A DNA stretch of 64,000 nucleotides from the NCBI RefSeq assembly GCF_034190915.1, contig NW_026947486.1:81882044-81946043 (forward strand), given 5' to 3'. A program made the translations under genes and the position numbers. Below are positions 33,265 through 42,672 of the stretch, in pieces. Positions within the stretch are counted from its first letter, which is position 1, and each line of letters begins with the position of its first letter. This DNA is from Cavia porcellus (lineage: Eukaryota > Chordata > Mammalia > Rodentia > Caviidae). The notes beneath the pieces are model-generated. The model had not been told where the DNA came from, ran no database searches, and was given only the letters and a program-made list of their open reading frames with translations.

Positions 33265-33779
33265 CTATGTTTGCAGCTCCTGAGACTCTTGCACCCCATT
33301 ACACCAAGCCACTGGGTCTGTAGAACCAATGGCCCTCTTCTGCCTGTTTAGAACTCTGTAGTTCCAGATAAGCTGGGCTTCAGGGATACTGTGCGCCCAC
33401 CTGCTTGTTGGAAGCTCCACAGGTCTCCAAGCGCAGCCAGGATGGGGAGGCGGATGTAGATGCCTCGAACCCAACTCTCCACTTCACTGCACCCGGAAGC
33501 CTGGAGGGACCCGAACAATCTGGGCTTTGGGCAGAGTGTGCTGAGCACTCACCACAGGCTGCGGGTCCTCTGGAACCTGCGATGCTCCCCTGCCCGCTGA
33601 GACATCCACAGTCCTCCAGACACACGGGGAGGCAGATGCAGGCACCCTAGATCCACCCAGCCCCTCCTCTGCACACCGATGGTGAGGCGCGGGAGTCCCA
33701 ACCAGGCTGGGCTCCGGGGATAGCGTGCACCCGCCTACTTGTTGGAAGCTCCACAGTTCTCCAAGTGCAGCCGGGATCA
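33265..33779 (-). promoter_or_regulatory. LINE-1 5' UTR promoter with tandem monomer-like units
   Basis: This is a CpG-rich island in AT-rich surroundings. Related blocks recur on the sense strand: 'cttggagaactgtggagcttccaac' (about 33770-33738), 'ctggaggactgtggatgtc' (about 33620-33598) and 'cttggagacctgtggagcttccaac' (about 33433-33405). The spacing is roughly 145 and 190 bp, with 'cccagcc/cccagat/cccagctt' in each. Tandem promoter monomers are known from mouse L1 but the unit sequence here is different. It would drive sense transcription of the element. Confidence 0.7.
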
Positions 33780-33794
33780 ACATTCAAATCTTTT

Positions 33795-33878
33795 GCGGGG
33801 AAAGTACCAAGGATTGAACTCACTACCTTGCACTTGACAGGCAGGTGCATATGCTGCTGAGCTAAATCCCTGGCTCCA
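33795..33878 (-). mobile_element. ID-like SINE (partial)
   Basis: 'aaagtaccaaggattgaactcactaccttgcac...ggcaggtgcatatgctgctgagctaaatccctggctcc' is the reverse of the ID head and body. It directly abuts the right target-site repeat of the L1, so the L1 probably inserted at the T-rich tail edge of this SINE. Confidence 0.8.
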
Positions 33879-34140
33879 TCATGCAAGTTATACCCCAATG
33901 GTGTAATAAACAAAAAAATAAACATCTTTATAAATCATGTGCTATTAAGTTAATATATAAATTGATGTGGCAAATTGGGAGTCTACAGTTGTCTGAGATT
34001 ATGCACTGTACACAAGGTGTTTTAGAAAGGCCTCTTTGAGAAAATGACATTTGTTTTGAGATCCAGTGCTCTAGTGACGAATGTTTCATACTTCTGAGGT
34101 CTACTTAAAATTTTTTATAAAAAAATTTTATACCTTTATG
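33879..34140. other. AT-rich single-copy DNA between L1/SINE and provirus
   Basis: No recognised repeat or exon. It ends 'ttatg' immediately before the 5' LTR. Confidence 0.4.
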
Positions 34141-34435
34141 TGAATGGATTATACAGCAGTGGGAGGCAGGACCAAGGGATGTTTACCTTCTGGCCACTTT
34201 CCTCTCCCCTATGACAACTTACCTGTGATGTGAAAAGAGTCCCAATTAGCTACTCACACATCAGCAGTGCCACCTTTAAGCACCACCCCAGTTGGAAACT
34301 ATATATATGCCCCCCACACCACATTTCCAGCAGAAAAAGTCAGGCCCCAGTGGTCATGGGATTCTCTCCACATTCTTAGAATAAAGGCCATTTTTACTTT
34401 ATATTCTCTCTTTTACCACGCCAAAAATCCTATCA
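34141..34435 (+). promoter_or_regulatory. Proviral 5' LTR
   Basis: A 295-bp LTR starting TGAATGGATT and ending ATCCTATCA. It has a TATA-like 'ctatatatatgcc' (about 34300) and 'gaataaaggcc' as polyadenylation signal (about 34378). The body matches the 3' copy at 39435-39700 ('gatgtttacctt', 'atgacaacttacctgtg', 'ccccccacaccacatttccagcag'). Confidence 0.88.
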
Positions 34436-34437
34436 TT

Positions 34438-34455
34438 TGGTTCCCCGACAAGGAA
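34438..34455 (+). promoter_or_regulatory. Primer-binding site, tRNA-Glu-like
   Basis: 'tggttccccgacaaggaa' lies two bases after the LTR end and resembles the complement of a tRNA-Glu 3' end with a few mismatches. This is the expected location for initiation of minus-strand synthesis. Confidence 0.65.
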
Positions 34456-37400
34456 GGCAAAGTGAGTGGCTGGGGATCCCTCTAAGTTTGAGTCCCCCTG
34501 CTTATGAACCACCTTTTTCTTCCTCTGGGACTGTTTACTTGCCACTGCTAATCCGCATGCAACAGCAACCTTCCTCACTGAACACAGATGAGCTATCTTC
34601 TGTTTTTTTTTTTTTTTTTCTGTTCCTTAGCAAGCTTGTGACAGAAAACTGAACCTGTCATCCAGAACACTGATACCAGTTTTCAGGCTCCTTAGGCCCC
34701 CTGGCTTGAGGCAAGACTGACATTTTTGTTTGCCCAGACCCCACCCCACACTCTTCAGTGACCCAGCTGAGGAGAATGGGTGTTGGGACTTTTTGTGTCA
34801 CACTTTCAAAATAGGTGATGATCTCTTTTGTTAAGTGTGACCCAGCACTGCTTCCATGTTCCTTGGGGGAGCTACAGCTCCTATTTGCTGAGGCAAAGTT
34901 GTTCTCTCAGCCCTTATAATTTGGTCATGGGGACCACTTCCTGTCCCCCAAATCACACACCTCTGAGGTGCCTGGTTCATAAGCTTGGTGCTCTTGGCCT
35001 CTAAAAGGCTACAAAAACCAAAAAGCTGATCTTTTATTCATGCTCTTGTCACAATGGCAACAAGTTAGCAGAAACCCTTCATCTTTAGGTCTTTTTCACT
35101 TTAAGAACATGTCTTCCTCTCACTCTGTCTTCTGTGATGGCCCAAATACTTCTAGATGGCTCTGCTCCACCAGGATCTCTCCCTCTCCCCCACACTTATG
35201 ATGTGGCTCCTGTTTTTACTTCTCCCCTGCATCTCTCATACCAAATCCTGCAGCTTTCTCATGCAAAGGTTTCTACACCCACTGCGTAGTCCTCTTCTCC
35301 TCCTTCACCCACAAGGGTCTCTAATCTTTCCCCTAGGGTCTCTAATCCTTACCCTAGGATCTCTAATCCTTACCCTAGAGTCTCTAATCCTCACCCTAGC
35401 ATTGCTCCCCAGTATCCAATTTCTCAATCCCCCCTGCCCGAGCCATCTGTCCCATCGGAGGGTTGTTTGTCTCCTTCCCCTGTGTCACCATTTTCTCCAC
35501 CAGCTCACCATACTTGGTCTCAGGCATGCCAGCCTTCTGGCAGGCCACATGGTTGCCAGCAGCCATGTTGATTACCCACACATGCCTGCCTGGTGGATCT
35601 CTACTCCTGCTTCAGGAACAGGCAGGCCCCAAAAGATTAACTAATATTTACGTTCCTTTTTTAACTTTCTTAGCTATCTCAGATTAGCCATAAATTAGGT
35701 TCCTCTTCTGGTATTCTTATTTTAAGAGATCTCTTTTAATTGATCTACAGGAAGGTTCACAGTCTATTTATTATAGTTCAAATTGATCAAATGTATTTGA
35801 ATGCACTCTAATTTTATAAGATGATTGTCAGTTTATGTATCTGTTGTCTGTCCATTTGCCTGCTCTGTAAACAGCTGTTTCTTTTTACTTAAACTCAACA
35901 ATTTTTCCTCCCCTTTTACATTTTCAGATCATTTAATCAAGGTTTATTTGGGTTATAGATTTAAAAAACATGCTTCCACCTAGGTTGCCAGTTGGTCAAA
36001 ACGTTGCTAAAATTGGTTAAACAAAATCCCTTGGGGTGAGGAGACGTTAGACACGACTTCAATTGATAAACAAGAAAGTGGCCACCTGGTAACTTTAACA
36101 AGCTCTTGCTCATTAATTGGAGGCTCCAATAATCTCCATAGCCTTATAGGAGACACCTCAACTAAAGTTCATAAGACTAAGACAATTCATTGCTGATCTG
36201 ATGGTAATTTTCAAATATAAAATTGGGATTGTTTATGATGACAAGTGTTTTCTTTCAGATCCACAGGTCTGCTGCCTTTTTCTTGTGTTCCAGCCAGGAG
36301 ATTCAGATCAGACCAACACGAAGTCACCAGTCAAATAATAATTTTAAACAAAAATTTATGTAATATATATGTTATGCTTAGAGATGTTTAAATGGTGAGC
36401 AGTACAAACAATGTCACAAATTTCTTCAGTGCTCAAATGTTAAAACACCCATGGTTAATAGAAAATAACAGTGCTATTTAATGTTCTATGTTAAGCTTAC
36501 TGCCTGGACTGCATTGTACTGTTATTAATCTTCTGGATGTTCAACAACATAAAATTAAGAGATAATTATAAATTTCTTTTGGATTCCTTTTGCTGAGATC
36601 CACCAGATCTTTTCCAAAAAAAAAAGGTTATATGATGCAGGGGGTGACAGAGCAACAAGACCAGCACTGGGGCTGAGGCTGGGGCAGGGGCCAGGTCTGA
36701 GTCTTTCCCAGACCATCCGCCAGCCCTGGCTCAGCCCTCTGCCAACCAGCAGGTGCTGGGCATATTGGGGCCATAATCACTATACTCAACTGGCGTTAGA
36801 TGACAGCGTAGCTGATCTCTCTCCTAAATAAAAAGGTAAAATTAATAAAATAGGCCATCCTCCAAAAATCAGATGACATTAGACATTCTAACAACATAAG
36901 AGATACTTATACAATTGTATAACCTAAATGTGTATATGACAAATGAATGACTTGTCAGTTTCTAAAACTCCCTGGCCCTTATCCTTCTATAGGAAGCCAT
37001 TACTAAAGTTATAATCATAAATACCCTGTTGATTGTATTATTTGATTCCTGCCTACTTAATTCTTTGCCTTTGTCTCCTTTAGACTTAAAAGCTGTATAC
37101 CTACCCAAGATAAAAACCAAATGTCTTGTGACTGTAGAAGAGACAGATATCTTTCACTGTGGGCCAGATCCCAAAACAAAAGGCTAAACTTGGCCCTCAA
37201 ACCCCAGAGGGAGACCTTCTTAATATGGCTTTTCATGTTTTCAACAACAGAGATAAAAATCAAAAGGAAAAATAATCTGATCTTTTAGCAGTGACACTTG
37301 GAGCTCTGAGACAGGTAAACTGAAACAAGGTGGAGCTGTCTGAGCCCCTTCCGGACCATGCTTCAAGTGCAGCAAAAAAAGACATTGGGCAAGAGAGTGC

Positions 37401-37560
37401 CCCAGTCCTAGCATTCCCTTGGGGCCCTGCCCCTATTGCAATCTCAAGGGCCACTGTCCTAGCCGCCAGAGAGCAGGTAAGCCATCCTCTAACTCCTCGT
37501 CCTCACAGGAGACTCCATCACCATCAGATTCACTGCTGACTGATCTACTCAGACTTGCTG
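34456..37560 (+). pseudogene. gag: Proviral leader and gag, with zinc knuckles
   Basis: The matrix/proline-rich part includes a four-unit 21-bp tandem repeat (35316-35399). A capsid C-terminal segment is recognisable near 37195-37265 (Glu-Thr-Leu-Leu-Asn-Met-Ala-Phe...Phe-Asn-Asn-Arg). Nucleocapsid: a canonical CX2CX4HX4C knuckle (codons starting 37359) followed by a second Cys-x2-Cys-x4-His-Cys that lacks normal spacing. Stops and frameshifts split the region, and 35650-37050 contains little recognisable gag. Confidence 0.65.
35316..35399 (+). repeat. 21-bp tandem repeat, four units, in proviral gag
   Basis: Four contiguous 21-bp units of the form 'g(g/a)tctctaatc(c/t)t...ccctag' differ by a few substitutions. 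Because 21 is a multiple of three, each unit adds seven codons without shifting frame. Confidence 0.95.
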
Positions 37561-37639
37561 CTGGAGACTGATGGGGCTCAGGGCCTATAGTCCCCATTAA
37601 GGTGTCCTCAGAGCCCTAAGTCTCACTGGAGGTCTCAGG

Positions 37640-37860
37640 TAAGAGATTCTCTGTACTTGTGGACATAGAGGCCATGTATAGTATTCTTCCTGAGTTTTCA
37701 GGTCACTATATTAAGTCCTCAGTCTTTATAGTGGGTGTTGATGATCAACCTATGCAGTCTTTGCAGACAGAGCCTATTCCATGCAGGTTCCAAACTCACT
37801 TCTTCTCTGGTCGATCCCATAGTTTGAGATATCTCCAATCTCACCTGCGCTACCCATGCC
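37640..37860 (+). pseudogene. pro: Proviral protease remnant
   Basis: The frame through 37650-37740 reads Val-Leu-Val-Asp-Ile-Glu-Ala-Met-Tyr-Ser-Ile-Leu-Pro. It has the surroundings of a gammaretroviral aspartic protease active site, but the Asp-Thr/Ser-Gly triad reads Asp-Ile-Glu. The following Ser-Ser-Val...Val-Gly-Val-Asp segment fits the flap side. It would be catalytically dead. Confidence 0.65.
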
Positions 37861-38215
37861 ATGCCTATTTTCATTTGTCTCAGGGATCCTTCCACTTTTC
37901 CTTGTGTTCCCCCATGTCCCATAGCTCCCAAACATTTACAGGGACTTAAACCTATAATTAAGCACCTTTTAGACAATGATTTTCTTAAACCTACCCATTC
38001 ATCCTATAATACTTCCATTCTCCCGGTACTCAAGCCTGATGGATCTTCCCGTCTAATACAGGACCTTAGGGCAACCAATAGTGCTGTTACCCCAATCCAC
38101 CCAGTGGTGCCAAACCCTTATACCATGCTCTCTCATATCCCTGTCTCCACCACTCACTTTATAGTCATAGATCTTAAAAATGCCTTTTTTATTCCTTGTA
38201 TTTATGCAGACTGAC
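37861..38215 (+). pseudogene. pol: Proviral reverse transcriptase, N-terminal part only
   Basis: A 117-codon open frame carries the RT fingers landmarks Gly-Leu-Lys-Pro-Ile-Ile, Ser-x-Tyr-Asn-Thr-x-Ile-Leu-Pro-Val, Gln-Asp-Leu-Arg, and Pro-Asn-Pro-Tyr-Thr. It ends at Val-Ile-Asp-Leu-Lys-Asn-Ala-Phe-Phe, the first catalytic Asp region. The palm, thumb and RNase H are absent: about 60 bases later the sequence is integrase. Confidence 0.8.
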
Positions 38216-38269
38216 CCAGACACTCTGAGGCCTCAACAACTTACCCCTGCTGTCTCTAGTAAAACCTCC

Positions 38270-38615
38270 CCTCAAGGACACATAGCACCCACCCCTTCGT
38301 TTCCTATTCATCAATTTCATGGACACAACCCTGATGAGGACTGGCAGGTAGATTTTACACACATGCCCTGCCACAAATCTCTCAAATATCTTCTCACCTT
38401 TGTTTGTACTTTTTCAGGATAGATAAAAGTCTTTCCCACAACTAGGGAGACTGCTGATATACTTCATAAAATCCTGTTACAGGAAATTATCCCAAGGACA
38501 ACAACCAAGGTGGAGCGACTCCTACCTGGTCTTCTTGGCAACCCCAACAGCAGTCAAAATTGCTAAACTGCCATCCTGGTTCCACATCAGTGAAGCAGTG
38601 CCCTCCCAGCCCTAA
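38270..38615 (+). pseudogene. pol: Proviral integrase remnant
   Basis: The first core segment is present (Trp-Gln-Val-Asp-Phe-Thr-His-Met-Pro, 38340-38370). The adjoining Leu-Thr-Phe-Val-Cys-Thr-Phe-Ser-Gly is followed by TAG where Trp would be expected. After Glu-Ile-Ile-Pro-Arg (about 38486-38500) the sequence jumps to a C-terminal-domain-like segment (Ala-Thr-Pro-Thr-Ala-Val-Lys-Ile, about 38540), so most of the catalytic core is deleted. Confidence 0.7.
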
Positions 38616-39434
38616 ATCTAACCATCCTATCATCCAGTCATCTCCGCCTCACCAAAGCCTCATAGCCACAACTCTCAGGCTAAGTCATGTTTTGTTATCC
38701 AATTTGGTTCCTGATTCCTTATATTCTATCAATTAATTATATTTTTTACAGCAGGACTCTTTTAACAGTCTTTCTTAAAGACTCCCACATCATGCATAAG
38801 ATCGTCTTCATGTTGTTCTACGTGACAACTGTCTTAGTTCTCTCTACCATCATCTGTTTAGTCAAACATGAGATCCCTGAAGGCCTAGGCTCTTATCTCC
38901 CTTATAGTGACACAGCCACGGCTATCCCCACCCCTCTTATTCTTTCCAGCTCAACTCCTGGGCCAGAGACAAGCCCTACCTACTTATACTCTTAACTTTT
39001 ACCCTCTCAGATGGGGGAATAATCACCTCTCATAACTTCACTCCTAAAATAATCACCTCTCATAACTTCACTTCTCCTAACCCCACACTTATTTTTTCAG
39101 AATTCTACCTCACTGTGGTAATGATTCTACCTCACTGTGGTCCTGATAAAATGACATATCTAAATCAAAGACACCTTTCCTTCTACCTCCCCTGGGTCCT
39201 TAATTATGATAGTGGCCTGCCTCCTCATAACACTTTGTCTCTGTTTTTCCAGTCTAATGTGTGGGCATTCACCAATGGTGAAGTTGTCCTGGTTAAAATA
39301 CCTGACACCAGCTTCTACATGGGCATCAACCATCATCCCTGTCAACCTTCCTAAACCCCAATATGATGCCCCCTTTCCACAGGAAATAGTAAGAGAGAGA
39401 TTTCACCCTTTTCCTAACAATAAAAAGATGGGAA
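38616..39434 (+). pseudogene. env: Proviral env-position region
   Basis: This lies where env should be. A 102-codon frame (38687-38995) has two hydrophobic stretches that could be signal or membrane segments, but I cannot see a cleavage site, fusion peptide or CX6CC motif. Two short tandem duplications occur at 39018-39072 (25 bp) and 39102-39141 (18 bp). The end 'aataaaaagatgggaa' directly before the 3' LTR is a plausible polypurine tract. Confidence 0.45.
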
Positions 39435-39700
39435 TGAAAGGATTTTGCCCCAGATATGATATTACTGCAGAGGGAGGTAGTACCAAAGGATGTTTACCTT
39501 GAGGTCACTTTCCCCTCCCCCATGACAACTTACCTGTGGCACGAAGAGTCCTTATCAGCTACTAACACATCAGCAATGCCACCTTTAACACCACCCCAGT
39601 CAAAAACTATATGTATGCCCCCCACACCACATTTCCAGCAGAAAAGGCCAGGCCCCAATGGTCATGTGATTCTCTCCGCATTCTTAGAATAAAGACCATT
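39435..39700 (+). promoter_or_regulatory. Proviral 3' LTR, truncated
   Basis: It starts TGAAAGGATT, matching the 5' LTR start, and has about 13 extra bases ('ttgccccagatatg'-like) near the beginning. It carries 'ctatatgtatgcc' and 'gaataaagacc'. It stops just after the poly(A) signal, where L1-derived sequence begins. The last about 45 bases of the LTR are missing. Confidence 0.85.
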
Positions 39701-40235
39701 GATATTTGGGTCTGTTTCTTTTTTCTGGTACCACACAAAGTCAATGGGGGGGGGATATCCCAGTGGTTGATTCTTTCTGATAGCTCCTGTAAAATCAAGG
39801 TTTTGCTCAGAAAATTTTTTGAATGCACATATATCTTCAATTGTACCTACTCTATCTTCCAACAGAGTTAACATTTCTGTTTTAATATTAAGATCTTTGA
39901 GCCATTCTGATTTTAGTTTGGTACATGGTGAAAGATATGGGTCTAGTTTTAATCTTCAGCATGTGTAGAGCCAGTTTTTCCAGCACTACTTATCAAAGTG
40001 GCTGTCTTTCTTCCAGTGAATGTGTTTGGCATCTTTGTCAAAGATAAGGTGTCTTAGTGTGTCTGGAGTTGTTTCTGCATATTTGAATCTGTTCCATTGA
40101 TCTTTGGGTCTGTTTCTTTTTTCTGGTACCACACTGTTACTATCACAGTAGCTTTATAATATAATTTCAAGTCAAGGATTGTGATGTCCCCTGTCTTGTC
40201 TTTGTTGCCCAGGATTGCCTTTGCTATTCTAGAAC
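39696..40235 (-). mobile_element. LINE-1 ORF2 fragment fused to the proviral LTR
   Basis: Reverse ORF2 C-terminal sequence runs from about 39755 to 40235 ('gagttaacatttctgttttaatattaagatctttgagccattctg', 'tccagcactacttatcaaagtggc', 'caaggattgtgatgtcccc'). At its left edge a 41-bp segment (39696-39736) duplicates 40094-40134 with one mismatch, out of the normal ORF2 order. No open frame. Confidence 0.8.
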
Positions 40236-40525
40236 CTAGGGTCTTGAGCATACTAGGCAAGCAATCAACTACATCCTCAGCTCCCTCCCACTCTTTTTTT
40301 TGTACTAGGGAATGAACCCAGCACATTCACACTGAACTACTTCCTTTTTAATTTTTGTTTTGAGACAGGATCTCAACATTTACTCAAGCTTGGCTTGAAC
40401 TTGCAATCTTCCTCCTTCTCCTTTCTCTCTTCCTTTCATCTTTTGTTGTATTGGGATTGAACCTAGGCAATAAGGAAGTCAGGCCAATGGTCTACAACTG
40501 AGCTATTCTTCTATCTCTTTTACTC
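40236..40525 (-). mobile_element. Cluster of degraded ID-like units and a B1 fragment
   Basis: Reversed ID-like pieces are at about 40236-40275, 40290-40340 ('tactagggaatgaacccagcac...cactgaactacttcc') and 40440-40510 ('attgggattgaacctaggc...ctacaactgagctattc'). A B1 fragment lies at 40350-40410 ('gttttgagacaggatctcaac...cttggcttgaacttgcaatc'). The order is consistent with a B1-dID dimer plus an extra ID. Confidence 0.55.
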
Positions 40526-41234
40526 ATTTTTAATATAGATGTTTACAGGTACAAATGTCTCTCTTGATCACTGTATTGACTGGATCCCATAAATTTTGAT
40601 ATATTTTGTCTTCATTTTCATGCATCTCAAAATATTTTCTAATTTTCCTTATGATTTACTCTTTGATTCACCAGTTATATAGGAGTTTGTAACTTAATTT
40701 TCACTTATTTGTGAATTTATGAAATATAATTCTGTTGCTAATGTTTCATTTCAATATAAATGTATTTCAAGAAATTTTTTGTATCGTTTATATCCTTTTA
40801 CATTTATTGATACTTGATTTTTGGACTAACATGTGATTACCTCCAGAAAATTTTATATGTGCACTGAAGAAGAATATGTATTTGTTGTATGATGGAGGGT
40901 TCTGCAATTGTCTATAGGTATATGGTGTGGCTCAAGTATATAATTTTCTTCTTGTCCTTCGCTCTAGATGTTCTATCCATCATGGAAAGCAGAAGAATAG
41001 AAGTCTTCATTATAATTGTTGATTCATCTATTTCTCCCTGAAGTTGTCACATTGCCTCATTTGTTTTAGTGCTCTATGGTTAGGTACATATGTATTTCTA
41101 ATTTCAATGTCTATGTCTTCCTGATGGGTTGACACTTTTATCATTGTAAAATGTTTCTCTTAATTCCTAGTAACATTTTGTCTTAAAATCTGTTTCTTCT
41201 GATGTTATCTTAACCACTCCAGCTTTCTTTAGAT

Positions 41235-41241
41235 TGCTGTT

Positions 41242-41299
<58 letters not shown>
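41235..41299. repeat. (TG)n microsatellite
   Basis: A TG tract with a single early interruption sits directly beside the B1 that follows, on the side of its A-tail. Confidence 0.95.
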
Positions 41300-41301
<2 letters not shown>

Positions 41302-41437
41302 GAGACAGGATCTCAATATGTAGTGCAGGCTAGCCTTAAACTTACTATGTAGCCCAGGCTGGCTTCAAACTCACAGCAATCCTTCTGCCTCAACCTCCTG
41401 AACACTGGGGTTACAGGTGTGTGCACCACACCTGGAA
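41300..41437 (-). mobile_element. B1 SINE
   Basis: 'gagacaggatctcaatatgtagtgcaggctagccttaaacttactatgtagcccaggctggc...cctcctgaacactggggttacaggtgtgtgcaccacacctgg' is a complete reversed B1 with its internal duplication. Confidence 0.92.
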
Positions 41438-41789
41438 ACATATTGATATTTTTAAAACTTAAATGTATTCATAAAGTTAACAGCACATATTGAATTTAGT
41501 CATTTTAATCTATACTTGCAACTTTCGTGTGTTGGGTGGATTATTTAATACTTTCATTACTGATGTAGTTAGATTTATGTCTGCCATTTTACTTTTTGTT
41601 TTCTATATATGTATCAAGTATTTGGTTCCTATTCCCCCTTTACTGTTTTTCTGCATTAAATTTATTTTAAATGTAGTATTTGAATATTTTGTGATCCTTA
41701 TACTTTTTCAGTTATGTTCTTAGTGACTATTCTAGAGCTTACCACATATATCTTTATCAGAATTATTTTCAGATTTATAATAACTTTTT

Positions 41790-41870
41790 TTTTTTGGTAC
41801 TGAGGATCGAACTCACAACTGTGGGCTTGCAAGGCAGGTGCTTATGCCGCTGAGCTAAATCCCCAGCCCC
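41790..41870 (-). mobile_element. ID-like SINE with 19-bp TSD
   Basis: A complete reversed ID body is flanked by the 19-bp direct repeats 'agatttataataacttttt' at 41771-41789 and 41871-41889. The anticodon-arm segment reads 'tgtgggcttgcaaggcagg'. This is one of the clearest TSDs in the window. Confidence 0.95.
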
Positions 41871-42391
41871 AGATTTATAATAACTTTTTCCAGTGAAATA
41901 TAGATGCTATTCTTATATAGACTAGTGACCATTATAACTATGAATATGAAAATCATTTGTTATATTAACAGATATTTATGTTCTTACATTGTCAAGTGAG
42001 AAAAGCAAATCTGAAAAGGCTATGTACTGTACAATTCCAAGTACATTACATTATTGAAAATGTAAAACCATGGAGATAGTGAAAAGATCAGTGGCTGCCC
42101 AGAGTTAGAAGGGCAGAAAGGATGAACAGGTGAAGCAAAGGAGATTTGGGGACAAGGAAACTATTCTGTATATTGCTATAGCGGCAAACATATGTAATTA
42201 TACATGTGTCAAAACCCTTAGAATGTACAACACCAACTCAACTATAATGTCAACTATGAACTTGGGTAGTAATGATTAGTACAGGTCTATCAATCACAAA
42301 AAAATATACCCCTAAGTTGGAGGATGTTGATAGTGAGGAAGGCTGTGGAGGGAAGCAGTGTATGGGAACTGTCTGTAATTTCTGTTCAGTT

Positions 42392-42519
42392 GGTTTTTTT
42401 GTTTGTTTGTTTGTTTTTTTGTCTTTTTCGTTTTTATGGGTACCAGGGATCGAACTCACGTCCGCCTGCTTACAAGGCAGGCACTTATGCCGCTGAGCTA
42501 AATCCCCAGCCCCACCCCC
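42392..42519 (-). mobile_element. ID-like SINE with 11-bp TSD
   Basis: A reversed ID body with a (TTTG)n-containing tail. The direct repeats 'tctgttcagtt' are at 42381-42391 and 42520-42530. Confidence 0.9.
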
Positions 42520-42582
42520 TCTGTTCAGTTTTTATGTGAATCTGAAACTGCTTCAAATAACATTTATTAAAATTTTATTACA

Positions 42583-42672
42583 GGGACTAGGATGTAACTC
42601 AGCGGTAAAACACCTTGCCCTTCATGCGTGAAGCCCTAGGTTCAATCCTGGGCACTGAAAAAAAACCACAAC
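42583..42672 (+). mobile_element. ID-like SINE (older subtype)
   Basis: 'gggactaggatgtaactcagcggtaaaacaccttgccc...gaagccctaggttcaatcctgggcac' followed by an A-rich tail. A-box and B-box-like segments are visible. Confidence 0.75.

Larger units (their letters stand above)
27118..33779 (-). mobile_element. Full-length LINE-1, 6.66 kb, 15-bp TSD
   Basis: Identical 15-bp repeats 'acattcaaatctttt' (27103-27117 and 33780-33794) bound a complete minus-strand L1. It has a GC-rich 5' UTR with tandem units (33265-33779), ORF1 (about 32145-33190), ORF2 (28279-32128), a long 3' UTR (27118-28278) and an A/T-rich tail ending in 'tttaaataaaattttaaaa'. Few disabling changes separate it from a coding copy: some stops and indels in ORF1, and an A-tract, one stop and about two frame breaks in ORF2. 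It looks much younger than every other L1 here. Confidence 0.95.
34141..39700 (+). mobile_element. Class I (gammaretrovirus-like) endogenous provirus, defective
   Basis: A 5' LTR (34141-34435), primer-binding site, gag, protease, partial RT, partial integrase and env-position DNA precede a 3' LTR (from 39435) that lacks its end. The 5.56-kb length is well short of a complete provirus, mainly because most of pol between the RT fingers and integrase is gone. All coding regions are interrupted. Confidence 0.85.
40530..42000 (-). mobile_element. Old LINE-1 fragment (endonuclease side), interrupted
   Basis: Reverse ORF2 N-terminal phrases include 'actggatcccataaattttgatat' (40580), 'gaagaagaatatgtatttgttg' (40867), and 'tctgatgttatcttaaccactccagctttc' (41198). 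It is interrupted by a TG microsatellite/B1 pair at 41235-41437 and an ID SINE at 41790-41870. It is much older than the 27-34 kb L1. Confidence 0.6.

Noticed and set aside
33405..33783. Overlapping frames of 66-99 codons in a GC-rich island
   Set aside because: They fall in the L1 5' UTR. Multiple frames open on both strands reflect high GC and no conserved domain is present. A host CpG-island promoter was also considered, but the island lies inside the L1 boundaries.
35156..35644. 162-codon frame rich in Leu-Ile-Leu-Thr-Leu repeats
   Set aside because: This is an alternate frame across the 21-bp tandem repeat in proviral gag. It is low complexity and not the retroviral frame I recognise downstream.
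37330..37539. 69-codon frame across the nucleocapsid
   Set aside because: It is offset from the frame that gives the zinc knuckles, so it is a shadow frame.
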